A stretch of DNA of 64,000 nucleotides from Paulinella micropora (taxonomy: Eukaryota > Cercozoa > Imbricatea > Euglyphida), in contig BJOX01000353.1 in NCBI GenBank assembly GCA_009731375.1, forward strand, positions 484,905 through 548,904. Reading direction: 5' to 3'. The notes under the pieces were generated by a model. The model did no database searches. It was not told where the DNA came from and was given only the letters and a program-made list of their open reading frames with translations. Below, one piece after another: positions 9,701 through 19,580 of the stretch; the first letter of the stretch is position 1, and every line of letters begins with the position of its first letter. The position numbers and the translations under genes are program-made.

Positions 9701-11010
9701 ATATCCTACTATCGTAACAATCTGGAGTCGCTAACACAATAAACGGGGTATGGAAATTTTCCTCTGTTTCTCGGAAATTTTCTGCTGAAAAGAGACATCG
9801 AGAGAAAAATGGGAGAGGGGGGAATTTTTCTGATGCGCTTCCTGCGGTTATATGCTTTTTCTTGAGCTGTTTTAATTACAGTGACATACAAGGGGGTAGG
9901 GGCAATGATTTTCTTGGACAGGAAGGCTACTCATGGGCTGTTTTGCAGAAAGGCAGGGGTTGCTGTGACTAGAGGTTTTGGGACTGGACAGCTCTCAGCT
10001 CAAAGGTGGGGAGTGTGAGGTTTTCGAGGGTATGGATGCTTGCCTTGGGGTTCTGGGTGTGTGGGTGTGTCCAGAGGGATATGAGGCATGCTTTTGTGGA
10101 GGTGGGGTGCGGTTTTCAGTCGGTTTGGTGTCAGGGCAAGGGTTGCTGGGGAACGGACACAGGTTGGGGACACTCTCTTTCATACATAAGAGGGTACATG
10201 TATGGAAAACTATGCAGGAATGTGTAATTCGTGTTTGCTTCATCAGGGATTGAGGGTTTATGATGTTTTCCGTGGGTTTTGGGGGCTTGAGACTCGGATG
10301 CCCTGTTGACTTGGGGTCGGAAGCATGGAAACGGGCGCTGAGACGTAAGGATTTTGTTAAGAATCGGGCATATTTGGGGGAACGGAGACGTGGGAGAACG
10401 AAAGAGGAAACAGGAGAAGTCGGGGGAAGCAAATGTTGTGAGATTTTATGAACAGAAGGGGTTACAACAGGCACGGTTTGGGGGGTGGACATGTCGGTCG
10501 GAAGAAGGGGGTCAGGGGAAACAATTTTCTGGAATGAGGAGGTAAGCGAGCAGGTTGCCACCCGAGGGAATGGGAATAGGGGTGGGGGACTACACAGGGA
10601 ACTTGAAAAAAGCTCAGAATTCCAAGGATAAATGAGATTTTCGAAGGGGGTAAGTCAATGCCATCATGGCGCAAAAAGAGGTCAACAAATCAGACGGGTA
10701 TAGCGGACGAAAAGCATCAAAGACACGCCAAGTCAAAGGGAGAGATTTAGGGGGTGTTTGCGGACTTTTTACCACATGAGGACTATTGGCTGTTTCGACC
10801 ATATCACGTACGAGTATGACTGGGGTGACAGAGAACGCGGTGTTGAGGAGCAGAAGTGCGTAGAGGATGACAGGGGAACTTGAAGGAGTTGAGGTTTGGA
10901 ACAAAGTGGCTGCTGGGGACTTGAAGAGAGTCTAGAGAGATAGAGAGCACTTGAACGGATGGTAGGAGGAATGGAAGAGGGGAGTACTGTGGTATGGGAG
11001 AAGCAGAGCA
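9700..11010. other. G-rich region without a defensible gene
   Basis: The plus strand is G-rich and several frames on both strands exceed 60 codons, but none shows family features. Its strand composition matches the downstream charged ORFs, so it may be their 5' region. Confidence 0.35.
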
Positions 11011-11040
11011 TGAGGACTTATGCCCTACTTTAGGTGCACG

Positions 11041-11536
11041 ATGGAAAACAAGGAGTCTGACAAAGCGGAGAAGAAGGAGGACATACGGGGTTTAGAGGAT
11101 TTCTGGCGTGAGAAGTGGGAAGAGGAAAACGAAGAGGGAGAGAGGGGGATGTGGATGAAAGGGGAGATACGCATAGGTAAGGATGTATACAAGGAGGTGG
11201 TAGCGACAGATAAGGAATATGAAACCTTGCGGGAACAAACGTTAGAATGGGAAAGGAAGAAGGGGGCCTGCCCTCACGAGCTCGAAAGGAGAGGCAATGA
11301 ACAAGGCAGAGAAGGCGAAAATATCGACCTTGATGCTGGCTGAAATGAGACGGGCACGATACGTGTGGAACATAGAGGCAAGGGAAAACCGGCGACGGTT
11401 CAGGGAATCTTTGCAGTCTCTCAAATGGGAGAGACGGGAATACGCGGAGCCCAAGAGGGAAGAGGAGCGGGGGAAACGAGACAAGGATGAGGAGGCGGAG
11501 GTGGCGAGAGCCCGGAAGAGACAGAGGAGAGGATAA
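11041..11536 (+). CDS. Charged coiled-coil-like protein, broken by a -1/+1 frameshift
   Basis: Frame 1 (ATG at 11041, MENKESDKAEKKEDIRGLED) runs to WERKKG. The next frame continues KGEAMNKAEKAKISTLMLAE, RYVWNIEARENRRRFRESLQ to a stop at 11536 (RKRQRRG). The switch lies at a run of five G near 11263-11267, so a homopolymer miscount would restore one ~165-residue protein. About half of the residues are D/E/K/R, with regularly placed Trp. The ORF starts just after ccctactttag, a possible splice acceptor that also precedes neighbouring ORFs. It resembles the ORFs at 11575 and 12060. No known family is recognised. Confidence 0.45.
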
Positions 11537-11574
11537 ATGCATGAAGGGACACACGGGTACCTATTATGCTAGGT

Positions 11575-12060
11575 ATGGAGAATGGGAGTAAGGAAACAAA
11601 GGGGGCTTTGGAGGAAGAAGACGAAGAAGGCGGGGCGACAATTCAGGAGACAGAGGAGAAGGAGGACTCCGAGGAAGGGGACATGTTGTCGTTTTGGGTA
11701 TCTAAGCGGAAGGAGGAATATCTTATAATACGGGAGCGGGTTCAGGACGAGGTTTCTAATACGGCAATGCATTTTCACGAGACGAGGGATCTAAGACAGG
11801 CAGAGGAGGCCTATGTTAGGGCGATGGTAGAGTGGGAGGCGTATCGGAGGGGAAAAGAACGGGCAATGATGGAAGAGGAGGATAGGAAGGAGGAAAGGAG
11901 AAGGAAGAGAAGAAGGAGGGATCGGCGGCAGACACAAGACATAGTACCTCCTGTCCCTACTTTAGGACAGAATACGGCATCGGATGAGCATACGGGAAGT
12001 AAGGATGGGGATATCGGAGGAGGAAAAGAAGTTGGGACAGATATGGGGAGTGGAATATAA
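11575..12060 (+). CDS. Related charged protein, second paralogue
   Basis: The ORF begins MENGSKETKGALEEEDEEGG and contains FWVSKRKEEYLIIRERVQDE and QAEEAYVRAMVEWEAYRRGK, ending in an Arg/Lys cluster and a Gly/Asp tail. The arrangement (acidic N-terminus, FW..K..EE motif, then a Y....EWE motif, then a basic cluster) is the same as in the preceding ORF, which suggests tandem duplication. It starts directly after tattatgctag, again a possible acceptor. Function is unknown. Confidence 0.45.
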   Translation: MENGSKETKGALEEEDEEGGATIQETEEKEDSEEGDMLSFWVSKRKEEYLIIRERVQDEVSNTAMHFHETRDLRQAEEAYVRAMVEWEAYRRGKERAMMEEEDRKEERRRKRRRRDRRQTQDIVPPVPTLGQNTASDEHTGSKDGDIGGGKEVGTDMGSGI

Positions 12061-13006
12061 GATGGATGAGGAGGCTCAACGGTTTGTAGAGGAAATGGGA
12101 TATCGGTGGGTTGAACGGGTGGGAGCGATTATGGACACGGATCATGCGAGGTGGATGGCAATTAGAGCTATGTGGGAATTGCAATATCGTTGGTATAGCA
12201 ACGACGAGGGTTTGTGGAGGGTGTTTGCCATGACGGAGGAAGCACAGTACCAATACAGTTTCATGCCTGTGTTGACCAAAGTACAGGGGAAATGGACGGC
12301 GGAGAGAATCCATACGGCATGGGCCTGTGCCAAGGGGAAGGGGAACACGCGAAGAAGTGGGTGAAGGTTTTGAAGGACCGGGGGGCCCGCCCTGCAACAG
12401 CTCAGCTGCCTGTCTGGGCACGAGCGCTGTGGCGTTCAAAGTCCGGGTGCGCTACTAAGAAATCACGCAGGCTCAGCTGGTCCGCCACGTGGTGGAATGG
12501 CAGGACCGTTTGGTCGTAGATGCGCAGCAGGGCCGCGTGCGCCTGTGGTGTGTTGCGCACGAACCAGACCTCATTGTTGATCTTGTAGCGACGCCTTTTT
12601 TCTGCTAGTAACAAAGATCGGCTTTTCGTCTGCACGCGCGTCCACCGCCCGGCGGGCCTGCTCGAAGCGTTCCTCGATCCTGACAGCCTGATTGGCGAAC
12701 ACGTACAGGGGAAATGGACGGCGGAGAGAATCCATACGGCATGGGCCTGTGCCAAGGGGAAGGTGGAACACGCGAAGAAGTGGGTGAAGGTTTTGAAGGA
12801 CCGGGGGGAGGACAGCTGGAGGACGTTTGTGGGACCGCTACGGATCAGGAGTATCATAGAAAGGGTGGAGAAAACCACACCGGACAAGGATTGGGACAGT
12901 CACGAAACACGGGCATGGATTGAGACTTTAGAAAAGGAGCGGAGGCAACAGAGACGGGAAGAGAAGGAACGGAATAACGCAATGAACGACCAGGACGTCT
13001 GCATCT
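11984..13006 (+). pseudogene. Third charged paralogue, interrupted by an insertion with flanking duplication
   Basis: The 5' part reads MDEEAQRFVEEMGYRWVERV, DHARWMAIRAMWELQYRWYS, up to IHTAWACAKGK, where one base is missing and the frame stops. The 3' part (from 12703) repeats the last ~105 bases intact and continues VEHAKKWVKVLKDRGEDSWR, RIRSIIERVEKTTPDKDWDS, ending NNAMNDQDVCI. Removing 12281-12702 would give one continuous frame of about 220 residues. It is Trp- and charge-rich like the two ORFs before it. The break may be biological or an assembly chimera. Confidence 0.5.
12281..12808. repeat. 105-bp direct repeat flanking a 317-bp foreign-looking insert
   Basis: 12281-12385 and 12703-12808 are nearly identical, differing by a single T. 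The DNA between them (12386-12702) differs in composition from its surroundings. On the minus strand it reads FANQAVRIEERFEQARRAVD and, after a frame change at a T run, NNEVWFVRNTPQAHAALLRI and HHVADQLSLRDFLVAHPDFE. The FVRNTP phrase followed by an amphipathic helix resembles the N-x-G-x-x-FVRNTP region of nucleotide-diphospho-sugar transferase-type glycosyltransferases. Confidence 0.6.
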
Positions 13007-13390
13007 GACAGGGAGGTAGAAAAGAAGGAAGGGGTATCGGGGAAGGAAGAGGGGATCTAGAAGCTGGAGACGGGAGCGGAAGTGGTGGAATGGATACAAG
13101 GCCTCTAAGGAGATGTGGGACGAATGTATGAGAGGGAAGAGATATAGAGAAGCGGAGGGGAAGGGAAAAGGGACAGAGCGTAAATACAGATACGCCCGGT
13201 GACCTTACGGAAAACAAAACAAAAAGGAAAATAAACGGGGGTATAACGGTGGAACAGTACAGGAACGAGAAGCACGGGCTTGGGGGTCAGATGAGGATAT
13301 AAAGCGAACAGATATAATAATCCCACGGGAACATGTACATATGGGGATCACGGTTTCGATTATAACATACTTTATACTTTAGAATTCGAG

Positions 13391-13509
13391 ATGGAGGCAC
13401 AACCTGGGGCACCGGAGTTCAGAGACGACGAAAACGTGGGATGGACGGGACCAACCATTCGCGCGATACCGTTTACACCGGCGAGCCGACGGGAGGACCC
13501 AATGAGGTA
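13391..13509 (+). CDS. Short ORF or first exon (MEAQPGAPEFRDDENVGW)
   Basis: Immediately after atactttagaattcgag an ATG opens MEAQPGAPEFRDDENVGW, GPTIRAIPFTPASRRED, then a TAG that overlaps a possible donor (atgaggtaggc). The acceptor-like sequence resembles those before the ORFs at 11041 and 12060. It may be the first exon of a gene whose remainder I cannot identify. Confidence 0.3.
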
Positions 13510-13894
13510 GGCTAAGGCGGAGGCACTGCCAGCGGTGTGCTGTCCCGATTTACCGCGGCCCGATTTACCGCGCCTCACCCAACCGCGACTGCAATCTGAT
13601 ACAAAATATTACTGAAACCGCGCAAAAAACATACATTTAGTCTGGCACATACACAGATACGAAAAAAAAAATAAAAGCAAAAACAAAAATTTTAAACACA
13701 CAAAAACAAAAAAAATAAAAAAATACAAAATATAAAGATAAATCTAAAAGACAAAACAATAACAAACCAGAAACCTTGCACAACTTTTCCGGCCCCCCAC
13801 GCGTTTGTTCCATTTCATATTCTTGCCAAACCCTGCTTTGATTCCCTAATTTCATTTCCTTCATCTTGGATTTTTTCAGTTTCACAATTATTTA

Positions 13895-14780
13895 TAACCT
13901 GTTACAACCTCTTGTCCGTACTTTCATTTACAAAGTAACGATGCTTTCACCAATACTTCCAAACTAGCACAACAATTTTCATCAAGGTAATTATGTACAT
14001 ATACATTCAAACTTTGCTTCACTCATTTCATTTCTTTTGCCTTGATGTTTCGCTATTGCGTGGAACTTGTTACAACCTTTGATCCTGTGCACACACCGAA
14101 CGGTCAGTTACGGAGCAATGGAACTTTCTACAATACTTCCAATCCAGGAAACAAGTTTTAATGACGCTACGTCTGTACTTATATTAATACACTCAAACGC
14201 TTTTTGTTCTTAAAAAGTATCTCTCCATAACAACGCCCCTGTACCTTCTACTCAAAGAGAGAGAAAAAGAGAGAGAGAGAGGTCCAGCACCATAGCGTTG
14301 TTCACGCAAAATGATTCTATTTCTGACACTGCCGCCATGATTCATGGCACTGCAAGAAAACCCCGATTCATTCCCTGGGTTACAAGGTAAATTTGGTTTT
14401 ATTGTATATATGACATTCAAACACTGCAGGGGAATGGCTCTTTCCCCGCCATTCCCGGTGGCACCCAGCCGAACAGTACATTGGTGCCCCCCATAAACTG
14501 CAGGTCTGAAAGGATTCATGTTCTTTCAATCCAATTATCAGCTGTTGCGCTTGCCATGAAGTTGCGGGTAAAGGTGAAAACGCTGCACTTCTTCCTGGTG
14601 ATGCAGCAGCAGTACTTGCTTGAAGGTTGGATTTCGCCTTGATGTTTCGCTATTGCGTGGAACTTGTTACAACCTTTGATCCTGTGCACATACCAAACGG
14701 TCAGTTACGGAGCAATCGTACTTTCTACAATATTTCCACTCCAGCAAACAAGTTTTAATGACGCTACGTCTGTAACTACC
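13895..14780. repeat. Direct repeats about 600 bp apart
   Basis: 14036-14176 and 14633-14776 share long identical blocks (cttgatgtttcgctattgcg, gtggaacttgttacaacctt, tgacgctacgtctgta). A more diverged third copy is recognisable around 13895-13985 (tgttacaacctcttgtccgt). They lie just 3' of the minus-strand protease-like locus and may be duplicated 3' ends or introns of it. No frame is conserved across copies. Confidence 0.6.
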
Positions 14781-14844
14781 CCCCCCTCCCCCCCCCCTGC
14801 ACCTTCTACTCATCAAAATCAGCCCCCCTGCATTAACCTTGCCT

Positions 14845-15805
14845 TTACTCCGGCTCGTTCCCAACACGCTGCTGCACCTCGGCCGCAAAGTCGTCAATGT
14901 CATCGTCGCTGTTAGTAATACGGCTTTCCCACCTCTCTATCTCTTTGTCTACTTCTTCCGACATCCGTCGAGCGCGTTTGCGCAAGATAACACGCTGCGA
15001 CTTAGCCTTCTCCTCCTTTGCTTCTGCCTTCTTCCCGCTACCAATACCGCTTCCTTCGTCATTCCAACATAGGTATGGCTTGATACCTTTCACTTTGATA
15101 CTTTCCACAAGACTCTCCCACTTTTGCCTCCTGTACATTGGCTCGACCCATTTACATTTGCTTGTTGCGTCTCGCGCCTTGTCCTCCTTGAAATTCCCTG
15201 CGAAAACTTCTTGCAGCGCTGTCATGGATTCCTCAGTGAGCTTGCCTCTGGCATGTTTCAACTCCACAAGTGCACATCCTCGCTCGTACCTCACCCCCAT
15301 TTCACATCGCACTGGCTTCCACACATTGTTATTTTTGCTAAGTGCATTATTGACTGTCAGGTAGTGTCCATCGTGACTGTCGTAGTACAAGGGCCCCAAC
15401 CTCTTGAATATATTCATCTTCCACTGCCCGTTTTTTACATCCCTCGACTGCCATGCTTGATGCAATGGGTACGGATGACATAAAACCACCCATACTGTAG
15501 CATGGTCATGGCATTCCACATTCCCAATCAAAACCTCTCCTTCCGCCCATACTGCATACAGGGACTCACTAACCCAGTCCACCTCTTCCACCTCGCCTTC
15601 CTTCTGTCTCCTTCGGGGTCCCCGGGCCACGCCCTTGCCTCCTGCTCTGCGTGCTGGGCCCTGGGCCCACAGTGCTCTCAATAGCACCGCCTTTGGAATC
15701 TGCAAACATATACACATGCCATTCTATCTTCCCTAGCAACTCACACTTGACAGGCATTTTCCGCCACCATACATCATACGTCCTAAAACACACATGCTCT
15801 ATCAC
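14845..15805 (-). CDS. C-terminal part of the protease-like locus, frameshifted
   Basis: Two overlapping minus-strand frames join near 15620. The first reads RTYDVWWRKMPVKCELLGKI, EWHVYMFADSKGGAIESTVG. The second reads SESLYAVWAEGEVLIGNVEC, FKRLGPLYYDSHDGHYLTVN, CEMGVRYERGCALVELKHAR and ends RITNSDDDIDDFAAEVQQR before a stop at 14845. The composition is that of an ordinary folded protein with a charged tail. The phrase YYDSHDGHYLTV resembles the active-site His region of some cysteine proteases but is not enough for a family call. It lies in the same frame as, and just downstream of, the USP His-box segment, separated by two stop codons, so it is probably the same gene. Confidence 0.5.
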
Positions 15806-15841
15806 GCTGAACCTTATCCAAGCGTGTCTGCCTCATATGCG

Positions 15842-16605
15842 TTATAAAGTGTCCTTCTCCAGCTGGCACTCCCGCACATCTTTTGCTCCCGGCCCTGTAT
15901 GGCTGCCTGACTCCTTCGCGTAAAACAGTCCAACCACCATTCCCTTTGTCCCTCCTGCACTTTGCCAACCTTGCCTAGCAGGCAGTCCGCCCTCCATGCG
16001 ATCTACTTTGTTGTCATCCGCTCTGAACCACTCCCCTATTTTGTGGTTCAGCACAAAGCTCCAGTTGTGCCCGCCATCTTCGCGCGTCTTGTTGTGAACA
16101 GCCACCGCAAACAACTTGTACCGCACACATGCGCTGGTGTCACTGGTTCTGCTACTGGTACTTCGGTCCCATGCTTCCCGTTGCCATGTCCTGTCTGTCT
16201 TCGGACAAATCAGCTCACTTCGGGCATCCACTTCCCACGTCTGGTTGTCGTTAACATTCCCTGTGATTCTTCTAGTGAAATTCAGTCGCAGTATGGCCGG
16301 CCATCCATACAGTACATTCATGGTAACCATGACTCTTTTCCCTTCAGTTTAAATTTGTCGCATCTCTGGCACCGGTAGGCACAATCCGATACGACATGGG
16401 GCTCAAAAAATTGCTTCAGCATTTGGTAGACGGACTGTACACTTCCACGGCAATGCAACACCGGTCTCATTTCCCACACCCAATGCGCTGGACTTTCCAG
16501 CGTCGCATTCTGCGGAAGCGTAATCCATCGCACTGTGAACACACAGGTCGGGCATGCCGAGCCCGACATGGCTCCCATTTCCTTCCTGGCAAAACAACGT
16601 TGCAT
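15842..16605 (-). pseudogene. USP-like (peptidase C19) zinc-finger and His-box segment, frameshifted
   Basis: The minus strand first reads SGSACPTCVFTVRWITLPQN, SVQSVYQMLKQFFEPHVVSD, CAYRCQRCDKFKLKGKESW. This has the two CxxC pairs, the L..FF.P linker and the Y.CQ.C...K pattern of the zinc-binding fingers of ubiquitin-specific proteases. After a frame change near 16340 it reads LYGWPAILRLNFTRRITGNV (the LP.iL.l.l.R strand) and then RYKLFAVAVHNKTREDGGHN, WSFVLNHKIGEWFRADDNKV. That is the USP His box: Y.L.AV..H, GGH, then W...DD..V. The catalytic His and Asp/Asn positions are intact. The frame break sits in a purine run (gggaaaagag), so a sequencing indel cannot be excluded. Confidence 0.7.
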
Positions 16606-16623
16606 TATTTTCCTGGCGTTGCA

Positions 16624-17811
16624 TTATTTTCCTGGCCACATTTCCTTGTCTCTCCCGGAAATTCCTTGACGTTGTAACGGACACACTTGCATCTTAGAAG
16701 GCTGTGCCCTCCACCCCTCTCCCATCTGCACCACCTGGCGGGCCCCGTCCAACAAAGCTTGCAACACTTCCATAGGATCAGCTTGTTGTCCCAAGTAACG
16801 ACCCAGCCCCAGAGTTTTGCACACTGACTTGACCTGCAAAGAATGCTGGTGGTATGGACTCAACAATGGTGGCGGCGGTGTTGCCTGACCCAGCACAAAT
16901 CGGCGCAGGTTCTTCAAAATACAATTGCGACACGTTAAGTCAGTGCATGGCTTAATGCATCTCCCATCATCTGGAATCCTAAATTCGCAGTTGAGCGCAG
17001 TATTGACGCAGCACGTGTTGGTTTCATTGTCCAAGCCGTAACGGCGTGTTCCTTGGACGGTCTGCCTGGTTTGTCTACCTACTTGCAAACCGGCTTGCTG
17101 CTTGGGCTGCTGCGACAAAGTCTTCACTTCCTCCAACACGCCGAGGGTAGCAGCGAGCGTAGCTGCCTTGGTCACCGCCTGCTCTGGTGTGATGAACACC
17201 ATCGTTTCGTCACTTAGGGTGGCGTGCTTCCAAAGTTTCTTGTAAACGTCGTATAATGCAAGCGCTTGGGCAAACGTCCCCCCTGGGTCACTTTCCTCCA
17301 CTGGGCCTTGCAAAGCCTTGATATTCCGGCCGTTCTGCTTGGGGCTTAATACTCCCCACTGCAACACCAAATGAAAACTTGTCCCTGACACCTTGTCATC
17401 TTCCACCCTCTCCAGGACCACCGCCGGAAGTCTCGTGAGTTTGGCAACGTCTACGTACTTCCGTTGCTTCTTCACGCTTTTGCCACGCTTCGTATTACTT
17501 GGAATTATCCACCAAACTTTGCTCCCCTCCTTTACCGCGGCTGGCACCAAAGTATCGAGTAGCTTGTTGCGGCGATCTTTACCTGCTTTCAACCTCTTCC
17601 GTTGCTGCTCCTGTGCGTTGAAATATGTCAAATCAGCCTCCTGCAACCAAGTTCTCACCCTCTTCACCAAAATCTGCGCCTCCTCTCCATCCATGACCTC
17701 CAACTGCTCTTCGGCACTGACCAACCCCTTTGTTCTTTTCCGCTCCGTGTCCCTCTTTTTCCACTCCTCGTGTGCTTCGCAAAGATCACCTTCCTGGATG
17801 TGGCGCATCAC
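16624..17811 (-). CDS. N-terminal part of USP-like deubiquitinase with Cys box
   Basis: The ORF has 395 codons. The first ~100 residues are charged and helical (CEAHEEWKKRDTERKRTKGL, DLTYFNAQEQQRKRLKAGKD), followed by a globular segment. At about residue 257 RYGLDNETNTCCVNTALN matches the USP Cys box (G-L-x-N-x-x-x-T-C-x-x-N), with the nucleophile as one of the two Cys near residue 264. At about residue 335 LGRYLGQQADPMEVLQALLD matches the Q-x-D-x-x-E-x-L-x-x-L-L-D signature. The known role of the family is to cleave ubiquitin from substrates. A stop and frame change at 16620-16684, partly due to a 19-bp tandem duplication, separate it from the zinc-finger and His-box segments. It may be a decaying gene, a transposon-borne gene, or an active gene with consensus errors. 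Confidence 0.7.
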   Translation of the reverse strand: MMRHIQEGDLCEAHEEWKKRDTERKRTKGLVSAEEQLEVMDGEEAQILVKRVRTWLQEADLTYFNAQEQQRKRLKAGKDRRNKLLDTLVPAAVKEGSKVWWIIPSNTKRGKSVKKQRKYVDVAKLTRLPAVVLERVEDDKVSGTSFHLVLQWGVLSPKQNGRNIKALQGPVEESDPGGTFAQALALYDVYKKLWKHATLSDETMVFITPEQAVTKAATLAATLGVLEEVKTLSQQPKQQAGLQVGRQTRQTVQGTRRYGLDNETNTCCVNTALNCEFRIPDDGRCIKPCTDLTCRNCILKNLRRFVLGQATPPPPLLSPYHQHSLQVKSVCKTLGLGRYLGQQADPMEVLQALLDGARQVVQMGEGWRAQPSKMQVCPLQRQGISGRDKEMWPGK

Positions 17812-17814
17812 CTA

Positions 17815-18230
17815 GTTTGCCACACAGATGCACAAAATCAACTGCTATGTGCACTTGGAGCTTTTGTTCTTCCTTGAACTAGGAATTCCTTGCCTATGAT
17901 CACCACTAACCACCGCCCACCAACAAGTACATAGGGTTAGTGTGCATCTGCATACATGTGCGCCTGTATATGTATTCTCTACATATTCACTTTTTCCCAC
18001 TGCCATTCGCACCATCTGGTTCATGTCACACTTTCAGACCTTGTGCAAGTGATTGGGTGCGACACTTTTGCTGCCATCGCGCGGCCATTCATTCAGGTTC
18101 GATTCCACTTGCTCCACTAGTTCCATCACTTTGCGTGGATCTCCTTCTTGTGGTGCCAAGGCGTGCAACTACAGCGGTCAAGGACAACAACATGTTAACA
18201 CAAGTTCGTGTAATTAAGGAACCATACCTC
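17815..18230. other. Spacer without a supported gene
   Basis: No frame, repeat or motif I can defend is present upstream of the USP-like ORF. It may hold its promoter. Confidence 0.4.
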
Positions 18231-18252
18231 GATAGATAGATAGATAGATAGT

Positions 18253-18284
<32 letters not shown>

Positions 18285-18289
18285 CAGAT

Positions 18290-18336
<47 letters not shown>

Positions 18337-18362
18337 GAGAAAGATAGATAGATAGATAGATG
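18230..18362. repeat. TAGA tetranucleotide array
   Basis: (GATA)n with a few substitutions (agaca, atatat). The 240 bases after it (18363-18600) are unique and non-coding. Confidence 0.9.
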
Positions 18363-18604
18363 AGATATCGACTAATGTCAGAAACAAGGAGCTTCTGATT
18401 TCGTCAACCAAGGAAGTCTGTGGGTAAAGTATTAACCCGATGCCCAACTAAGCCGTGATGTTTGCACGGAAGGGACTGATACAGGCGATACCAAAGCTCC
18501 CTAGTACCAGGCGGGGCCAGGGCTCGTTCCATAAGCGCCCCTTGCAGAACGAGCTCCCACCTCCATTACAGAGGACCCAGTAAGCAGATGGAGTTTCGAG
18601 ACTG

Positions 18605-18779
18605 TTCGACAGTCTAGTATAAACCGACAGAGCACTGTGGGTTTTATTCCGGGCTCAACAAGCGAGAAAGGGCACCCTGAGGGAACAGGATTGTGCTTCC
18701 CGTCGCTATTTCGGCATGTGACTTATAGGCGTATGGCTAGGCACAATAAGGCACCCCACCACGGGCCCAGCACACCCAC
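18605..18779 (+). mobile_element. Dispersed repeat, copy 1 (inverted relative to 61.4 kb)
   Basis: The 175 bases match the reverse complement of 61355-61530 with only a few differences. Shared features include ttcgacagtctagtataaac, gggttttattccgggctcaa, tcgctatttcggcatgtgac and the end gggcccagcacacccac. Both copies lie beside a TATC/GATA array. At 61.4 kb the other end runs into a gap, so full length is unknown, and no coding frame is evident. Confidence 0.7.
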
Positions 18780-18864
18780 ACCATCCCCTAATTCTCTGTC
18801 TGTCAACAGATGGCACCCATTTCAAAAAACCACCTCAAGTGGCCTTGGTTCACTCCGTGGAGTA

Positions 18865-18891
18865 AGAAGATAGATAGAGATAGATAGATAT

Positions 18892-18936
<45 letters not shown>

Positions 18937-18980
18937 CAGACAGATAGATAGACAGATAGATAGATAGATAGATAGATGGA

Positions 18981-19012
<32 letters not shown>

Positions 19013-19145
19013 AAGACAGACAGACAGATAGATAGAGAGATAGATAAATCGATCGATATATAGATAGATAGATAGATAGATAGATCGATCGATAGATAGA
19101 TAGATAGATAGATAGACAGATAGGCAGATAGATAGATAGATAATT

Positions 19146-19179
<34 letters not shown>

Positions 19180-19347
19180 CAGATAGATAGATAGATAGAT
19201 AGATAGATGGATAGATAGATGGACAGATAGATGGATAGATAGATGGATAGATAGATGGATAGATAGATGGATAGATGGATAGATAGATAGATAGAGAGAT
19301 AGAGAGATAGATAGATAGATAGATAGATAGATAGTAGACAGATAGAT

Positions 19348-19382
<35 letters not shown>

Positions 19383-19419
19383 TAGAAAGACAGATAGATA
19401 GATAGATAGATAGATAGAC

Positions 19420-19481
<62 letters not shown>

Positions 19482-19498
19482 TAGACAGACAGACAAAC

Positions 19499-19579
<81 letters not shown>

Positions 19580-19580
19580 C
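18865..19580. repeat. GATA array, left arm of the inverted duplication
   Basis: About 715 bp of (GATA)n with GACA and GATG variants. It is the inverted counterpart of the TATC array at 21816-22330, and both abut the same exon edge (19581 and 21815). Confidence 0.9.
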
